DNA of 64,000 nucleotides from Cephalotus follicularis (GCA_001972305.1 BDDD01000021.1:248001-312000); one strand, 5' to 3'; positions 44,163 through 57,051 are shown, counted from the stretch's first letter. Numbers and translations are program-made. Notes: a model not told the origin generated them from the sequence alone.

Positions 44163-45816
44163 CTACGGCTGAGTAATCAAAGCAGCCATACTCCTAGAAC
44201 TCTTCCTACTAAGAGCATCAGCTACCACGTTAGCTTTACCAGGGTGGTACTGAATATTCAAATCATAATCCTTCAAAAGCTCCAACCATCGCCTCTGACG
44301 CATGTTCAACTCTTTCTGCGTGAAGATGTACTTGAGACTCTTATGATCGGTGAAGACGTCACAAGTTTCTCCGTATAAATAGTGCCTCCAGATCTTCAAT
44401 GCAAACACCATTGTTGCCAACTCAAGATCATGTGTAGGATAGTTCACTTCATAAGGCTTCAACTATCTCTAAGCATAAGCTATCACATGACCGTGCTGCA
44501 TTAAAAGACACCCTTCTTAGAAGCATTGCTGTAAATCTGGTATCCGCCTGACCCAGATGGTAAACTAAGAATCGATACCGACACAAGACCATTCTTCAGT
44601 TTCTCAAAGATTGCTTCCCGTTCTTCATTCCACTCAAACTTAGCTCCCTTTCTCATAAGCTGGGTCAATGGTAAGGCTATGGAGGAAAAGCCTTCCACGA
44701 ACCGCCTATAGTATCCAGCCAAACCCAAAAAAGCCCTAACCTCTGTCACTGTGGTAGGTCTCGGCCATTTAGTAATAGCCTCAACTTTAGCAGGATCAAC
44801 ACTAATACCTTCCGTTGTAACCACATGACCCAAAAACACCACCTGTTCCAACCAAAATTCACATTTCGAAAAATTCGCGTATAGCTGATTCTTCCTCAGA
44901 ATACCCAGCACTATACGAAGTTGTTCTTCATGTTCTCCCTTCAACTTGGAATATACAAGGATATCATCTATGAACACAATCACAAACTGATCCAGAAACT
45001 CATGAAACACCCGATTCATCAGATCCATGAAGACTGCCGGTGCATTAGTAAGTCTGAACGGCATCACCAGAAACTTATAATGCCCATACCGTGTACGGAA
45101 AGCAGTCTTAGGCACTTCTTCATCTTTCACCCGCAGCTGATGATATCCGGATCTCCAATCGATCTTAGAAAAATACCAAGCACCTTGGAGTTGATAAAAT
45201 AAGTCATCAATCCAAGGCAAAGGGTATTTGTTCCGAACAGTAATTTGATTCAACTCCCTATAGTCTGTACATAACCTCATAGACCTGTCCTTCGTCTTCA
45301 CAAAAAGAACCAGAGCCCCCCACGGCGAAACACTAGGCCGAATGAAACCCCGATCCAATAGCTCTTGCAACTGCTCCTTTGGTTCTTGCAACTCAAGTGG
45401 TGCCATCCTATAAGGTGCTTTAGATATAGGCGCCGCCCCAGGAATGAGTTCAATGGTAAACTCCACTTCCCGTTGCGGTGGCAAACCCGGTAACTCCTCC
45501 GGAAATACATCTGAAAACTCTCTAACTATAGGATAGTCTTCAAGGAGAGACTCAACCTTAAAGACGTCTTTCACAACAGCTAAGAACCCTTCAGCGCCCT
45601 TAGCCACCAACTTCCGAGCCTTCAAAACAGATATAACTTTAACTTCTTTTCTCGGCTGTAAACCCTGATAAATAAAATTAGGTCTATCCACATCCCCGAA
45701 TAGAATCCTCCGAGCGTGACAATCAATCGTAGCTCGATGACGATCCAACCAATTCATACCCAGAATCATATCGAAGTCATACATATCACCAGGAAGAAGA
45801 TCCGCATCACGAATCC
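44163..45816 (-). pseudogene. E3 protease end, RT and RNase H, inactivated
   Basis: The longest retrotransposon frame here: 427 codons (44501-45784) with [54 protein letters not shown], and [10 protein letters not shown] intact near 44965. The motif before it reads [11 protein letters not shown], with Trp in place of the usual Leu. A small deletion after YSNASKKG breaks RNase H at about 44500, and the catalytic Asp there is Asn. The rest of RNase H (44163-44462: [33 protein letters not shown]) is open. S3 interrupts the protease at 45817. Confidence 0.9.
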
Positions 45817-45979
45817 TGTAACTCCCGGTATTTTCCTGAATGTAATATTTCGATTTATGATGTAATCTTAAACTTGAGTTAATATGAATATTGAAGTTTC
45901 AAACTCAAAAGATGCTCACAAACCCTAATTATGGTTTTAGAAATGGAATGTGTGTCAAAAGCTTGAAACGGCGCTGTTC

Positions 45980-46150
45980 TGGGATAAAGACATCGACGTC
46001 TTTGGAAAGACGTCGACGCCTTTGGGAACCAAGGTACACGTGAATGCATGGGCATGCACGTCGACATTGAGAGAAGGCATTGACACCTTCTTACAAAAAT
46101 GGAAAAGACATCGACGTCTAAGGAAGACGTCGACGTCTTTGTATGAACGT
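45980..46150. repeat. GTCGACGTC motif array, S3 first block
   Basis: Copies such as GACATCGACGTCTTTGG, GACGTCGACGCCTTTGG and GACGTCGACGTCTTTG. GACGTCGACGTC is itself a perfect palindrome. A second block follows at 46885-47340. Confidence 0.78.
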
Positions 46151-46884
46151 CTGTCGCGCTTTTTCGCTGGCAGAGTAACATGCAAGGGGATCTTTGGGGG
46201 CTTTACCTGATGCCTTTACAAGTGCATTATGACGTGTGGATCATGTCGGTGTGTTGCCAGGAATGCTAAAACATGCTCCTCACATGGAACATGCAAGGAA
46301 TATACATCCTAACATGCAACCTGAAAAAGAAAGAAGGTTAAAGAAAACAAAAGAAATGCAGAAATCTGGAAAGTGGGAGAGAACACGAGTGTGCCCATTA
46401 AATGTAAGGAGAAGAATGTTAAGGGGGAGCCATCTGCATAAAAACAACCCTCCCCACTTATCTCTCTCGTTTTAAAACGCCAGAAGAAAGAGAGGAAAGA
46501 AAACAGTGTGTGTGAGAGTCACCATTGTTGAGTCTGCTTGGAGCTAGAGGCTGGAGCTCGTGGGTAGTAGTTGCTAAGGGATCTTGGAGCTGCTGGTAGC
46601 CAGAACTTGGGAACTTAAAGAGGTGGACTTTCCAGTTCCTAACTTGGAACAATAAGGTAGGGGAAAGTTATGGATTTATACATGCATTTTGGGTTTTAAG
46701 TTAATGAATAACATGATGAATTGCATGTTAATGGTTGAATTGTGGTTCTGGACTTGTTGTGGTGTTACTGTGATACACTGAGTTAATCTTGCATGTATGA
46801 TTACATGAATATGTGAGTTGGTTATGTAAAGGATGGATTTGATAATGACTTGGTGTGTTAAAAACTGTGAAAAAGACGTTCTGG

Positions 46885-47340
46885 GTTGTGAAAGACATCG
46901 ACGTCTATGAGACGACGTCGATGCCTTCTTGTGAAAATGTGAAAGACATCGATGCTTTTGTAAAGACATCAACGCCTTTTCTGGGAAATCGTAGAACTGT
47001 AATTTTAGATGGTCGTTTAGCCACTTGGAAACACTTGTTTGGTTTCGAAATGATGTTCTGGTTATGTTCCTGTGAATCAGTAGCATGCTTTACATGTTGT
47101 GAGGGTGATATTCGTCTACATGAGGGATTAAAAGGCCGGATTCTACCCTCTAGAATCAAGACTCGCGAATTGATACTCTCTGGTATCATAAAGACATCGA
47201 CGTCTTTGTAAAGACATCGACGTCTTTGTAAAGACATCGACGTCTTTGGTCCAAGAACGCCTGGGAATATTTGTACATGGGATTGACGCCTTAGTGAAAA
47301 GACGTGGATGTCTTAAGGATTGACATCGACGCCTTTTCCC
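46885..47340. repeat. GTCGACGTC motif array, S3 second block
   Basis: Near 47188-47248 three units of AAGACATCGACGTCTTTGT stand in perfect tandem with a 21-base period. Other single copies flank them (near 46890, 46910, 46945, 46965, 47285 and 47325). AAAGACATCGACGTCTTT is a near-perfect palindrome, so single strands could fold into hairpins. Confidence 0.82.
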
Positions 47341-47810
47341 CTGATCAGTAGCATTTTACTCGAATGGGACCCGCTAGACCCGAAACGACTCTAGGAACGA
47401 ACCTAGATGCATTCTGAGCATATGCTTGCATTGTTACTGTGATTTGCATTATGGTTGCTTCCTAAAAGTGTTAACCATTTTGAGAAGCTTGTATGATTGT
47501 ATAATCATTTTGTACAAAAATGTATAATTGTCAATATATGAATTTATATGTTTTCAAAATGATTGGGGAAGTATTTCCGATGTCAGAGAAACGTTTTAAA
47601 GGATTGATTATGAAACCAAATGTATTGTGAGAAAATGTATAATTGTATATGTTTTCGAAATGATTGGGGAAGTATTTCCAAAGACAGAGAAATGTATTGT
47701 TTTAAGTTTTACAACTTATTACAACTTGTGAACGAAATAATATATTTTAAATAAATATATTTGATCAAGTAATTATGTGGAACTGCTTGACTTGTACTTG
47801 AAATGCTTGT

Positions 47811-47932
47811 GCTTGTTGATTATTAGCCACCGTGCTAATAACTTGTTGATTATTAGCCACCGTGCTAATAACTTGTTGATTATTAGCCACCGTGCTAGTA
47901 ACTTTCTGTTGGTTTAGCCGCCGTGCTAAACA
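47811..47932. repeat. 30-bp tandem repeat in S3
   Basis: Three near-identical units (47811-47840, 47841-47870, 47871-47900) built of CTTGTTGAT, TATTAGCCAC and CGTGCTAATA, followed by a decayed fourth with TTAGCCGCCGTGCTAA. Open frames through it are an effect of the 30-base period. Confidence 0.9.
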
Positions 47933-48632
47933 ACTTACGGAGGACTTACTCCCGGGGATGGAGTAAGAGTGCATGACGTTGGGGCCTGGAGGTGGCGACG
48001 GTCATGACGATTGGATTGTCTGGTTCCTTTTTGGGGACATATTTACTGCTTGTGTTGATATAACTTATGAGTTATACTTGTACTGTGAGCATGCATATAT
48101 TTTTATATACAAAGGTATACTTACTGTGAAAATTTCATGTCATGGCTCATCATAATGCATTCATTCATGATACTCATTATCATATGACTCGAACTGTATT
48201 TATGAGTTTATTCACTTAGCCGAGTGAGGACAAAGGCTAACCCCTACTGTAACAGATTGACGGAGTAGTCATGATATGGAGCATGCATGGAGACTTAAAG
48301 AGAAGACTTGTTATCTCTCTTCTTTATGTATTTGGTTATTGAACTTTGATCTTGCTATTCGGATTTTGTAACAATGATATTTTGTTATCTGCACTGTATT
48401 ATTTCATGTTCCGTTTTGGGCGATCGACAGTTATGTTTGGTTTATTTATAAACCTGTTGGGCATCACGTAGTATGGGATGCGTGATGTATTCTTATATTC
48501 GTCTCATTTAATTTATTGCTTCCGCTATTGAAGGTTTTTATTTATTGGTAAATCTGTATGAGCTGGATTATTTTATGTTGATTGCCTTACCACTTTATGT
48601 GTTGTCTTGTGTTGGAAAACGGGGGCATGACA

Positions 48633-49100
48633 AATCCGATCATCAAAAACAAGAGGGCAAGCATAAAAACACTCAGATATCATAACAGATGTCCCAGTAG
48701 GGGTTGAAAGAACCAGAGTTGGATTAAGTAACTGCAAAGGCATACTAAGATGGTGAACAAAAGGCCTCTCTACAACCGAGTGGGTCGATCCAGTATCATA
48801 TAAAACATAAGCCCTACGGTTACCAACAGAAATAAGGCCCGAAACAGTACCTGGTGCATTAGCAGCCTGCTGTGTCGTGATAGCAAAAACTCAACCTCCC
48901 ACATTGCGCTATCCGGAATCTGCATTGTTTCCCCTCCTATCCTTTGCTCTAGGATCAGGGCAATCCTTCACAAAATACCATTTCTGTCCACATACAAAGC
49001 AGGCCCCGATGGCCTTATAGCAAACTCCCACTAGATGTTGTATACCGCAAGTATCACATCGGGCAATCTGATCATCTGCAGCTGCCTGTGTCTGCCCTTG
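48633..49100 (-). pseudogene. E3 protease start and zinc knuckle
   Basis: Right of S3. Contains the protease with TGSTHSV-type wording (about 48770-48790) and STPTGTS. The nucleocapsid knuckle (48960-49005) reads ACFVCGQKWYFVKDC: the Gly-His pair is Trp-Tyr (codons 48975-48980), so the zinc-binding His is lost. Short frameshifts and stops break the frame. Confidence 0.8.
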
Positions 49101-50005
49101 ATCATTAACGGGCTGTCGTTGTCCCCGATTATCATTCTTCCTTCTCTGTTTGCCATTTCTACCCTTACCATGCTGTCCAGAACTTTGCCCCTGAGAATCT
49201 CCCCTGTCCTCTTCTTTTCATTTTCTTGCTGAGCTGCCTAGAAATCTAACCTCTCCATTTCTATATTCTTCACTACGTTGGCCACTTCAGATACATCTGC
49301 AAATCTAGTATTGATCAATTTACCCCGAAGTTGATAGTGCAGCTTCCACTTGAATTTCTCAGCCTGCTCCAGTGCTGTCCCCGCCGTGGACCGAGCAATA
49401 CCAGCAAGCCTAGTGAAACGGGTCAGAAACTCTGTAACCGACTCTCTATCTTTCTTTCTTGTATTGATAAACTCCCTTGCATAGGCCTCCTTATCAGCAG
49501 CGGGAAAATACTGCAGATAGAAGACTTCACAAAATTCTGACCAGGTCAAAGCATCGATGTAATCTCAACCTTTAGCCAAACACAAAGTCTTCCACCACTT
49601 CTGAGCATCACCTTCAAGCTTGTAAGCAGCCAACCTGACCTTCTGCTCGTCGCCACAACCCAGAACATCAAATATCTTATCCATATGCGCAATCCAATGC
49701 TCAGCTTCTACAGGAGTCACGACTGAACTGAAGGACTACGGCCTCTGTTTTTGGAACCGCTCAAGCCAGATATAAACAGGAGTGTTGGACCTGTTTCCAG
49801 CTTCCCTACCAATCTGATCATCAACTGGAGCATCATCTTCAGCAACTCGTGCCCTACAGCCTTGTTCCAGATTCTGCTGATCCATTATACGACGTACCTC
49901 TTGAGAAACTGCCTGTCGTACCAACTCTTCCATAGAAGGCTCATTCCTGACTTCTCGAGCCTCAGCTGGGGCAGTTCTCTGAGAAGCATTCCTTGTACGT
50001 ACCAT
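49101..50005 (-). pseudogene. E3 gag
   Basis: Starts at 50005 with MVRTRNASQRTAPAEAREV, about 155 bases inside the primer-binding site. The gag domain follows (VWIERF-like, LEGDAQKWW, FTRLAGIARS). Stops near 49736 and 49560 break it; a TAG at about 49238 fits a former Gln codon. The 49238-49549 segment is open. Closely related to E5 gag. Confidence 0.87.
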
Positions 50006-50160
50006 CTATGAAAAGATATCAAAACATAAAATATCGAAAGCAAACAGAAACCAAAGCATAAGACATATCAAACTGACCATAACAGAAAAGCCTAACCCAA
50101 AGTCTACCCAATCTCACAAGTCAAACATAGTTAGGTCTTCTAAGGAAACAAAACCTATTC

Positions 50161-50171
50161 TCTGATACCAT
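50161..50171 (-). other. E3 primer-binding site
   Basis: Reverse complement contains TGGTATCAGA, just inside the right LTR, matching the plant gypsy primer site for initiator methionine tRNA. Confidence 0.88.
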
Positions 50172-50175
50172 ATTC

Positions 50176-52951
50176 TGTAACACCCCAGGACAGCGGGAGT
50201 CGTCACAGGTCATAACATAACAGAACTTAACATAACATAACCAAATTTAAGCATAACTTTATTAGCTAAAAACGTGGCTGTCAAAACATAACATATCTGG
50301 ATAACATACTGAAAACTGGTCATAAACTAAAAACTTAAACATGTTTCGAGGGTCAATTATTAAAAACATAAACCAAAAGTAACTTATTGTTCACGACCAC
50401 TCCTAACAGAAAACATATTGGGATCACACTCCTAGAGGATCCTTGACATATGGTGGTCATCTCTCAATCACACTTTCTCCCGTTGCTCCTGATAACCTGG
50501 CTCATGGAAACAAAAACGCGGCTGAGCAAACCTCAGTACGAATAAAGATTGTAAAATAGTAAACGAAAATTTAAAAGAAGTAAGATTTCAAAAGTTATCT
50601 CGAAACAGAAATCTTAAGCAGTAAATCAGTTTAAACATTCTTTGAAGTCAAATCCATAACTTCCGAAACATACACGAAAACATAAATTTCATACTGAGCC
50701 ACATAACATATCATATATTAAAACATATAGATGGCAAGGGAGGTGCTAATTCCACATGCCCAGTAGAATTGAAGTGTACGGCATTACACAAGTCAATTCT
50801 AATCTCATATCATATCACACATTGCATATCTCCACATGTATCCCATATACTAGAATCGATTCATACGCCTCTATCATACATAATGGATCCATAAATCCAC
50901 ATCATGGGATTTATTCATAACATAGAGAGACGTCGTTGACTGATCACACCACTACGGAAGTGTCATGTCCCCGTGCCAAGCCTACGATATGCCTTTGGTA
51001 CGCCCCATATGTGGGTACAATACTCAGTATTTAATCATTTCGAAAACATTGATTTATCATAATCAATTTAAAATCACATTAAACATACTTTTTCAGAACA
51101 TATTCAAAAATCGTTAACAAACGATATCATAGCATACTTTCATAGTCGAAAATCAACTCATTTATTTTCCACTATAAAGAGATAATCATAACATATTTCA
51201 TAACATATCATAGCATAAGAATAAAGTCAAGGACATTCAATTACGCAAGATGTCAAAACTGATTTTATTTTCAGAATCATATCAAAATCATAAAACATAA
51301 CCGAGTTCATAAAACCAAAGGAACATACCATAAAAACAAAACTAAATTTATCAAAAAGAGTGCCAAAGAGCAGAATATCCGTACCTTATGCGCTTACCGA
51401 AAAGACTTACGAAAAGAATGATTTATTTTTAACTGCCCTTCTAAGCACAACAATCTAAAAGACATAAAACCATTCATATAAGGGTCTGAAAGACATTGTG
51501 GGCATAAAACAGATTTATTACAGTGTTTAGGACAGACCCCGATTAAACAGAAATGCAAACTGACCAAGATAATTGAAAACAGAAATTTCCTGGGCAAAAC
51601 AGTCGATTGTTACAGAGCTCCAGTAGACTGTGGAAGCTTGACAGTCGACTAATCAACAGAGCCAGCCGACTACACAAACCAGACTCCAGGCAGTCAACTG
51701 TGATAGGGGTCCTGTCGACTGTGCAAGAAAAAGTAGTCGACCGATTCATAAGGCAGTCGACTACTCAATATACGACAGCCGACTGTCCATAAGAACAGCC
51801 GACTATTCTGGATGACAAAACACAGAAACTTAAAAAAAATTATGCAGAAACTTTTCAAACTTAAATAACATTATACCAGAGGCCTATAAACATTTTCCTA
51901 AAACGTTATATGGCATTTAGACAGTATAAAAACACAGTGTACATATGACCAGTGGCTAGATTTTAAAAGAAATATCCATTATAAACAAATATATTCATGG
52001 CTATGTAATCAATTTTATGTCCATTAGCCACTTTCAGTTTCTAAGCCCAAATTTCCACTTATATACAATGCCTAAACATGTTGACAGCCTTATAACCCAT
52101 GACAGAACATAAGATGACAGGAATCAAAGCCAACAAGACACTAACAACCTATATGCATATAAAACTGAATAACAATGTGGAACAATCCATCACAGCAGAG
52201 AATACTAACCTGCAATGGTATTACAGACATAGAAACGTATGAGAAACACCACAATTCAATGATCACTCAGCTGTACACAGAAGAAAAAGAGAAGAGGAAA
52301 AATACAACAATATATATATAGCCTTAAAATCACCAAAAGGAAGACATAACCCAACAGAACAACAAAGGATTGAGATTACATAACAAACCTGACTTATGAT
52401 GAAATCGTACAAAGAACCAAAACATATTCCTTGCTTGCAAAATTCGGCTGTGACTTGCAAAATAAACGGATGGCACAAAATAATAACCATATGCTCTTCA
52501 TAAACAGAAAGAGAGAGGGAATTTCGGGGGATATAAGGAAAAGAGGAAGAAAACGCGTGAGGGAGTTAAGAGAGGGAGAGATCATCGGGAGAGATAGAGA
52601 TAGGAGAGAGAGACGGGTGGTGAGGGAGAGATACAGGTGAGATTTCTAAGAAGGAAAGAAAGGAAAGAAATAAGATAAAAAATAGGAAATAACAAAAAAA
52701 AAGATTTTCTTTTAATAAAGTTAGCATTATCAAAATTGATTTTTAAAATTAGATAAACTAAAGGCATAAACATAAACCGCTCCAAAAACATACACATACT
52801 CATATATCCAAGTTCAGGCTGGTATCAATCAGCCCAAAACACATATGCCCATAACAAGGTAAACGGACTTCATAACAAAACAATTTAAAAAGCCCATAAC
52901 AAATAGATTAAAAGTCCGTAAAACATGCATACGAACAAACAGGGTATTACA
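50176..52951 (-). repeat. E3 right (5') LTR
   Basis: TGTAACACCCCAGG to CAGGGTATTACA, 2776 bases, complete. It matches the inner left LTR closely. The AGTCGACTG motif array is at 51600-51810. No genes. Confidence 0.92.
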
Positions 52952-52956
52952 CATAA

Positions 52957-53972
52957 AAAATATTATCACGGACATTTCGAATTAAAACTCTTTTAATTCT
53001 TTTCTTCCAAGATTAATTATCAATTTAATCTCGGGCATCCTACTGATCGACATCGACATCTAGCAATGCATGACGACCCCCGCGTAACATGAATTATCTA
53101 CGAACCATGATTTACAGGTGCTTGCATGTATAGTCCTTCCATTGACAATGCTCTGATTAAATCTAGGGTACGGATTATGTCAGACCCTAATAATTTAATC
53201 TTTATCCACGTGACTATCTTTTGTCAGCCTAAATAACATTAAAGGTGCTCCTATAATATTCAACCAATGATATCACACTCTTGATATCGTGGCTAGCTTG
53301 TCAAGGCGCTTAATTTCTAACAAAAATAATCCTGAGCATAATCCTCTTTTTCTTGAAGCAATGGATTCATTGTTGCCAGTTCATACGTCTCCATACATAA
53401 GCGTACTATGTCCAACTAATGCATGTATACACTTCATTGAATATGTATTTAAGCACCATCAAAACACAGCACCCTATACACAAGACATCCAGTGACGGCT
53501 TATGTTCAAGGACCACATGCACTGCTGTAAAACTAGAATTCTGTATGACATGTAAGTAAAACTCCATACAGAAATTCTATCAACAATCACCTTTAGTGAA
53601 CTCATTAATAAATTAACGAGCACCCACGTAGTTGTCATAGCATCAACCATGCGAGTGGTGTGAGACCAGTCACCTTCTGCTTACCAATCTGACAATACGT
53701 GTTGGTCTATTCGGATTGATCATGCCCTGAGTGTCAATCCTATGACCAGGAATATTCGAAATAAAGTATACCGAGATTCCAATTCTCACATCATGATCTC
53801 ATCATGAACTTGGTTCTCTAACTTTATTACAGGACATTCATTTATTAAATAAACATGTATTCAAATAATGAACTCATAGCCAATGATAAAATATAAACAT
53901 CTTTATTGAATTTATATACAAGATAGAGTAAATACAAGCTCAGCACTGGCTTCCAGGACTTTATCTCTAACA
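52957..53972 (-). repeat. CP left LTR, second part
   Basis: Continues the CP LTR after E3 (CATAA duplication at 52952-52956). It ends ...TTATCTCTAACA at 53972, the reverse complement of the LTR start TGTTAGAGATAA. No genes. Confidence 0.78.
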
Positions 53973-54196
53973 ATCTCCCACTAACGACTAAATTCAGTTT
54001 CCATAGTGTCTCACACCCATAGCATCAAGATGTCAGTCAAAAACCGCCTTTGGTAATGCTTTAGTAAGCGGGTCTGCAGTGTTGTCTTCACCTAGAACCC
54101 GTTCCACTTTTATATCTCCATGATCAACGATCTCACGTATAAGGTGAAAGTGCCTGAGAATGTGTTTAGATTTTGAGTGTGATCTTGGTTCCTTAG
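53973..54196 (-). pseudogene. CP polypurine tract and RNase H end
   Basis: The minus strand reads AGTGGGAGAT directly before the LTR (53973-53982), a typical copia polypurine tract. Coding to its right includes KEPRSHSKSKHILRHFH and GEDNTADPLTKALPK, the end of copia RNase H. A TGA at about 54033 falls within the usual C-terminal tail. S4 splits the domain at 54197, just before KEPRS. Confidence 0.87.
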
Positions 54197-54649
54197 TGTA
54201 ACACCCCCGAATGGTGGGAGCCCTTACAGATGATAATACAAAACTAAACAAAAGATATACATAACAAAAACTCGACTTTATTCATTTAACATGGTGGTCT
54301 GAAACAAAATCCTTAAACATATCATAGTCCGAAACAAAAACTGAAAATCATAACCAAAGTCATATTTCGAAAATCATAAAATGGTTCATAAAAGTCATAA
54401 ACTGAAGAGCATAACATTGCTCTAAAGTTAGGCCTTAACGTGACCATAAGACAACAAAAACATAAATGGACCAATCTCCTCGGTGATCCTCAGACATAGG
54501 GTGATATCTCTCTCACGCATTCCCAAAACGCTCCTAAAAACCTGTCGCATGAAAAACAAAACGCGACTAAGCAAACCTTAGTAAGGATAATGAATATAGA
54601 GCATAGAACGATGATTTAAACAAAACAGGAAGCATCTAAAATTTTAAAT

Positions 54650-54900
54650 CAGAAATCTGCAAAATCCGATTTTCAAAACAATATCCGAAAGCATAATCAG
54701 AAACAAAATCCGAAAGCAAAATTCAAAAACAAAATCTGAAAGTAAAATTTGAAAACAAAATCCGAAAGCAAAATCCGAAAACAAAATCCGATTTCATAAG
54801 TAATATCCAAGATTCAAAGCAAATTCTGAATTTCAAAACAATATCCGAAACAATATCCAATTTTCATAACAATATCCGAGTTTCATAATCCAAATCCAAA
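54650..54900. repeat. AACAAAATCCGAAAGC short-repeat tract in S4
   Basis: At least ten loose copies of AAAACAAAATCCGAAAGC or AACAATATCCGA, periods of 15-20 bases. Low complexity, no coding. Confidence 0.8.
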
Positions 54901-55324
54901 AAAATCATAAATATCTGATTAAATAATTCCATAACATAGATCCGATGAATATATATATATAATAAAGGCAAGGGGTTTGTAAGGCCCACATGCTCTGACG
55001 GAAAGACGTGTACGGCACTACACAATCAATCCCCAAAATCCGAGTCCGATAACAAAAACTAGAGTCGACTCATACACCTCAAAAGGATCCATACCCTACC
55101 CTCAGGATATATATTAAGAGAGACGTAGTAAACTAATCACACCGTTACGGAAGTGTCATGTTACCGTGTCAAGCCTATGACATGCCTATGGTACCTCCAT
55201 AGGTAGGAAACAAATATCTTTGTATGTCATTATTCCAAAAATATTGTTTTATTCTAAAAACAATTCAAAAACAAATTTTCTAAACATTTTCTGAATATAT
55301 CATAATCATATCCGCATCTGAAAA

Positions 55325-55470
55325 ATTAACATACTTTCTAATGTGAAAGTCATGTTCGTTTAACATACTTAGATAGTGAAAGTCATGTTCAATATCAAAA
55401 ATCAGTATACTTTCGTAGGTGAAAGTCATACTCGTTTAGCATACTTCTGATAGTGAAAGTCATACTCAAT
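55325..55470. repeat. GTGAAAGTCAT repeats in S4
   Basis: Four occurrences of a CATACTT...GTGAAAGTCATRYTC unit, with alternate spacing of about 30-45 bases, forming two larger units of about 72 bases. Confidence 0.78.
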
Positions 55471-55609
55471 TTATAAAATTGGTAATATTAAACTTCAGTA
55501 ATAAAAAAATCGAACAAACATTCGATAACAAAATCCATACATTTTCATAAACTAAAAATAATTTAAGAAAAGATCGATAATTTCTAAAACTGATTTTTTT
55601 CGTATATAC

Positions 55610-56090
55610 GTAGTCATTTACAGAGAGAACATAAAACATCAAAGTTAAAGCAGACATTTCAAAGATTCCAGAAAGGTAAAGTTCATAATTTTTTGTTGAG
55701 AAACGAAGCTGTAGTGAATTTTTGAAGTCACTGATTTCATATGAAAATAGGGCATGGGCAGAAATTTTGAACACAGACTTTCGTCAGGAATTTGATAGAA
55801 ATTCGAGATACATAAAACATAACAGTTAAAGAATACATCTTAAGGTTTTTAGAACATTTAACTATTTAATTTTTCATCAATAAACGAAAAAGTTATGATT
55901 TATAGAAGTTGCTGCATAATCCAGGAATAAAACATAGGAAAATAGTACCCGAGCAGTAATTTAAAACATGAATTCTTGTCAAGAAATCGATAGAATTTCA
56001 AAATGTACAAAACATAATAGTTAAAGAGGACATTCTAACGTGTCCAAAACATCCAACCATTCGAAATTTCATCCAGCAACGAATAAGATA
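55610..56090. repeat. Degenerate units of about 190 bp in S4
   Basis: The block ACATAAAACATMAMAGTTAAAG recurs in variant form near 55626, 55810 and 56007, each followed by AGACATTY and a CGAARWTATR block. Diverged tandem repeats inside LTRs are also seen in S5. Confidence 0.65.
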
Positions 56091-56474
56091 TAAATAAAAC
56101 AATATCAGAAGGAAAACAGAGCATGGATGGTTGAAATCCTTAGCTTGCTTTAATCTCCTTCTCTCCTTCTCTTAGCCAAATTCTCCTCTTCAAACTCAGA
56201 AAAAACCAACCCAAACTCAGGCCAAAACTACCCATATATATATAAGAGACAAACTTGGAGAGCAAGCATTGCATAGTGAGTCACCATGACATCACCCATG
56301 TGAGTTTGCCTCCCTTAGTTGCCCATGTGATGGAATTCTCCACCACAACTTGATGCCACATGTCCCTTTCCATCAAGATATCTTAAATCCTTACTTCCTT
56401 GCTTGACACGTGTCCCTCAATCCATTTAATTCATTCGTAACGAGACAAAATGTTAACTTCTACAACTAATCTGC

Positions 56475-56870
56475 AAGCCAAAGCGTCGGCACTGCACCTC
56501 CAAGCGTCGTCGCTTACGAGTTTGTCCAAGGTTCTTCATCTGATATGCAGGGAAAAGAGTTGACGCTTCTCTTCAAGCGTCGACACTTTTGGGTCTCATC
56601 CAGGTCAACAGGAAAGCTTGACTTCGAAGCACCGAGGCTTACATTTAGAGCGTCGTCTGTTGGAGAAGTTTGTCCAAGATGAAAACTCACTGGTTTTAAC
56701 CGGCGTTGGAAGGGTCCAAGCGTCGAAGGTTTAATGTTCAAAGCATCGCCACTTTTGTAAACCGTCGGCACTTAGGTGACTTTGTCTTGGCCTGTCGACG
56801 CTTTGAGGCATCGAATCGACAGTTCTCATGATAACATGAAAGCGTTTCCGCTTTACCATAAACCGTTGGC
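56475..56870. repeat. GCGTCGAC-core motif array in S4
   Basis: Variants of AAGCGTCGACACTTTT, AAGCGTCGAAGGTTT, CTGTCGACGCTTTG and CCGTCGGCACTT spaced 20-50 bases apart. It is the same theme as in E2 LTR and X2, in a different LTR family. Confidence 0.65.
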
Positions 56871-57051
56871 TCTTAACAAAGAAAGAAAAATAATATTATT
56901 TATCCATTTACACATTCTAACAACTATCCAAAAGGCCCAAGGCTGGTATCAATCATCCCAAACCACCAAGACCAAAACAAAATAGATAGACCACTTAACA
57001 AAACATATTAAAAAGCCCAAAAATATGCACATAGACAAATGGGATATTACA

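Larger units (their letters stand above)
45817..48632 (+). mobile_element. Solo LTR S3 (2.8 kb)
   Basis: Starts TGTAACTCCCGG, ends GGGGGCATGACA, flanked by perfect AATCC duplications (45812-45816 and 48633-48637). Removing it and one duplication rejoins the E3 protease. No genes. It carries ATCGACGTC motif arrays at 45980-46150 and 46885-47340, and a 30-bp tandem repeat at 47811-47932. The terminal sequence GGGGCATGACA resembles E1, so a gypsy family is likely. Confidence 0.9.
26933..52951 (-). mobile_element. Gypsy chromovirus E3 (minus strand), interrupted
   Basis: Flanked by a perfect CATAA duplication (26928-26932 and 52952-52956) 26 kb apart. The right LTR (50176-52951) is whole; the left LTR is 26933-26986 plus 40178-42632 because E4 is inserted in it and about 290 bases are missing. 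Internal region: primer-binding site, gag, zinc knuckle, protease, RT, RNase H, integrase, chromodomain, polypurine tract. S3 splits the protease. Related to E5. Many stops make it inactive. Confidence 0.92.
54197..57051 (-). mobile_element. Solo LTR S4 (gypsy type, 2.9 kb)
   Basis: TGTAACACCCCCGAATGG to GGGATATTACA, the same end types as the minus-strand LTRs of E3 and E5, and free of genes. It lies inside the CP RNase H between the DNNG and KEPRS motifs. The flanks CTTAG and TCTGG do not match, so the target duplication has decayed or was altered. Inside are AATCCGAAAGC-type short repeats (54650-54900), a repeat with GTGAAAGTCAT (55325-55470), three units of about 190 bp (55610-56090) and GCGTCGRC motifs (56475-56870). 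Confidence 0.8.

Noticed and set aside
46855-47237. Overlapping open frames on both strands in S3 (110-118 codons)
   Set aside because: They run through the palindromic 21-bp repeats, which keep both strands open; no domain is recognisable.
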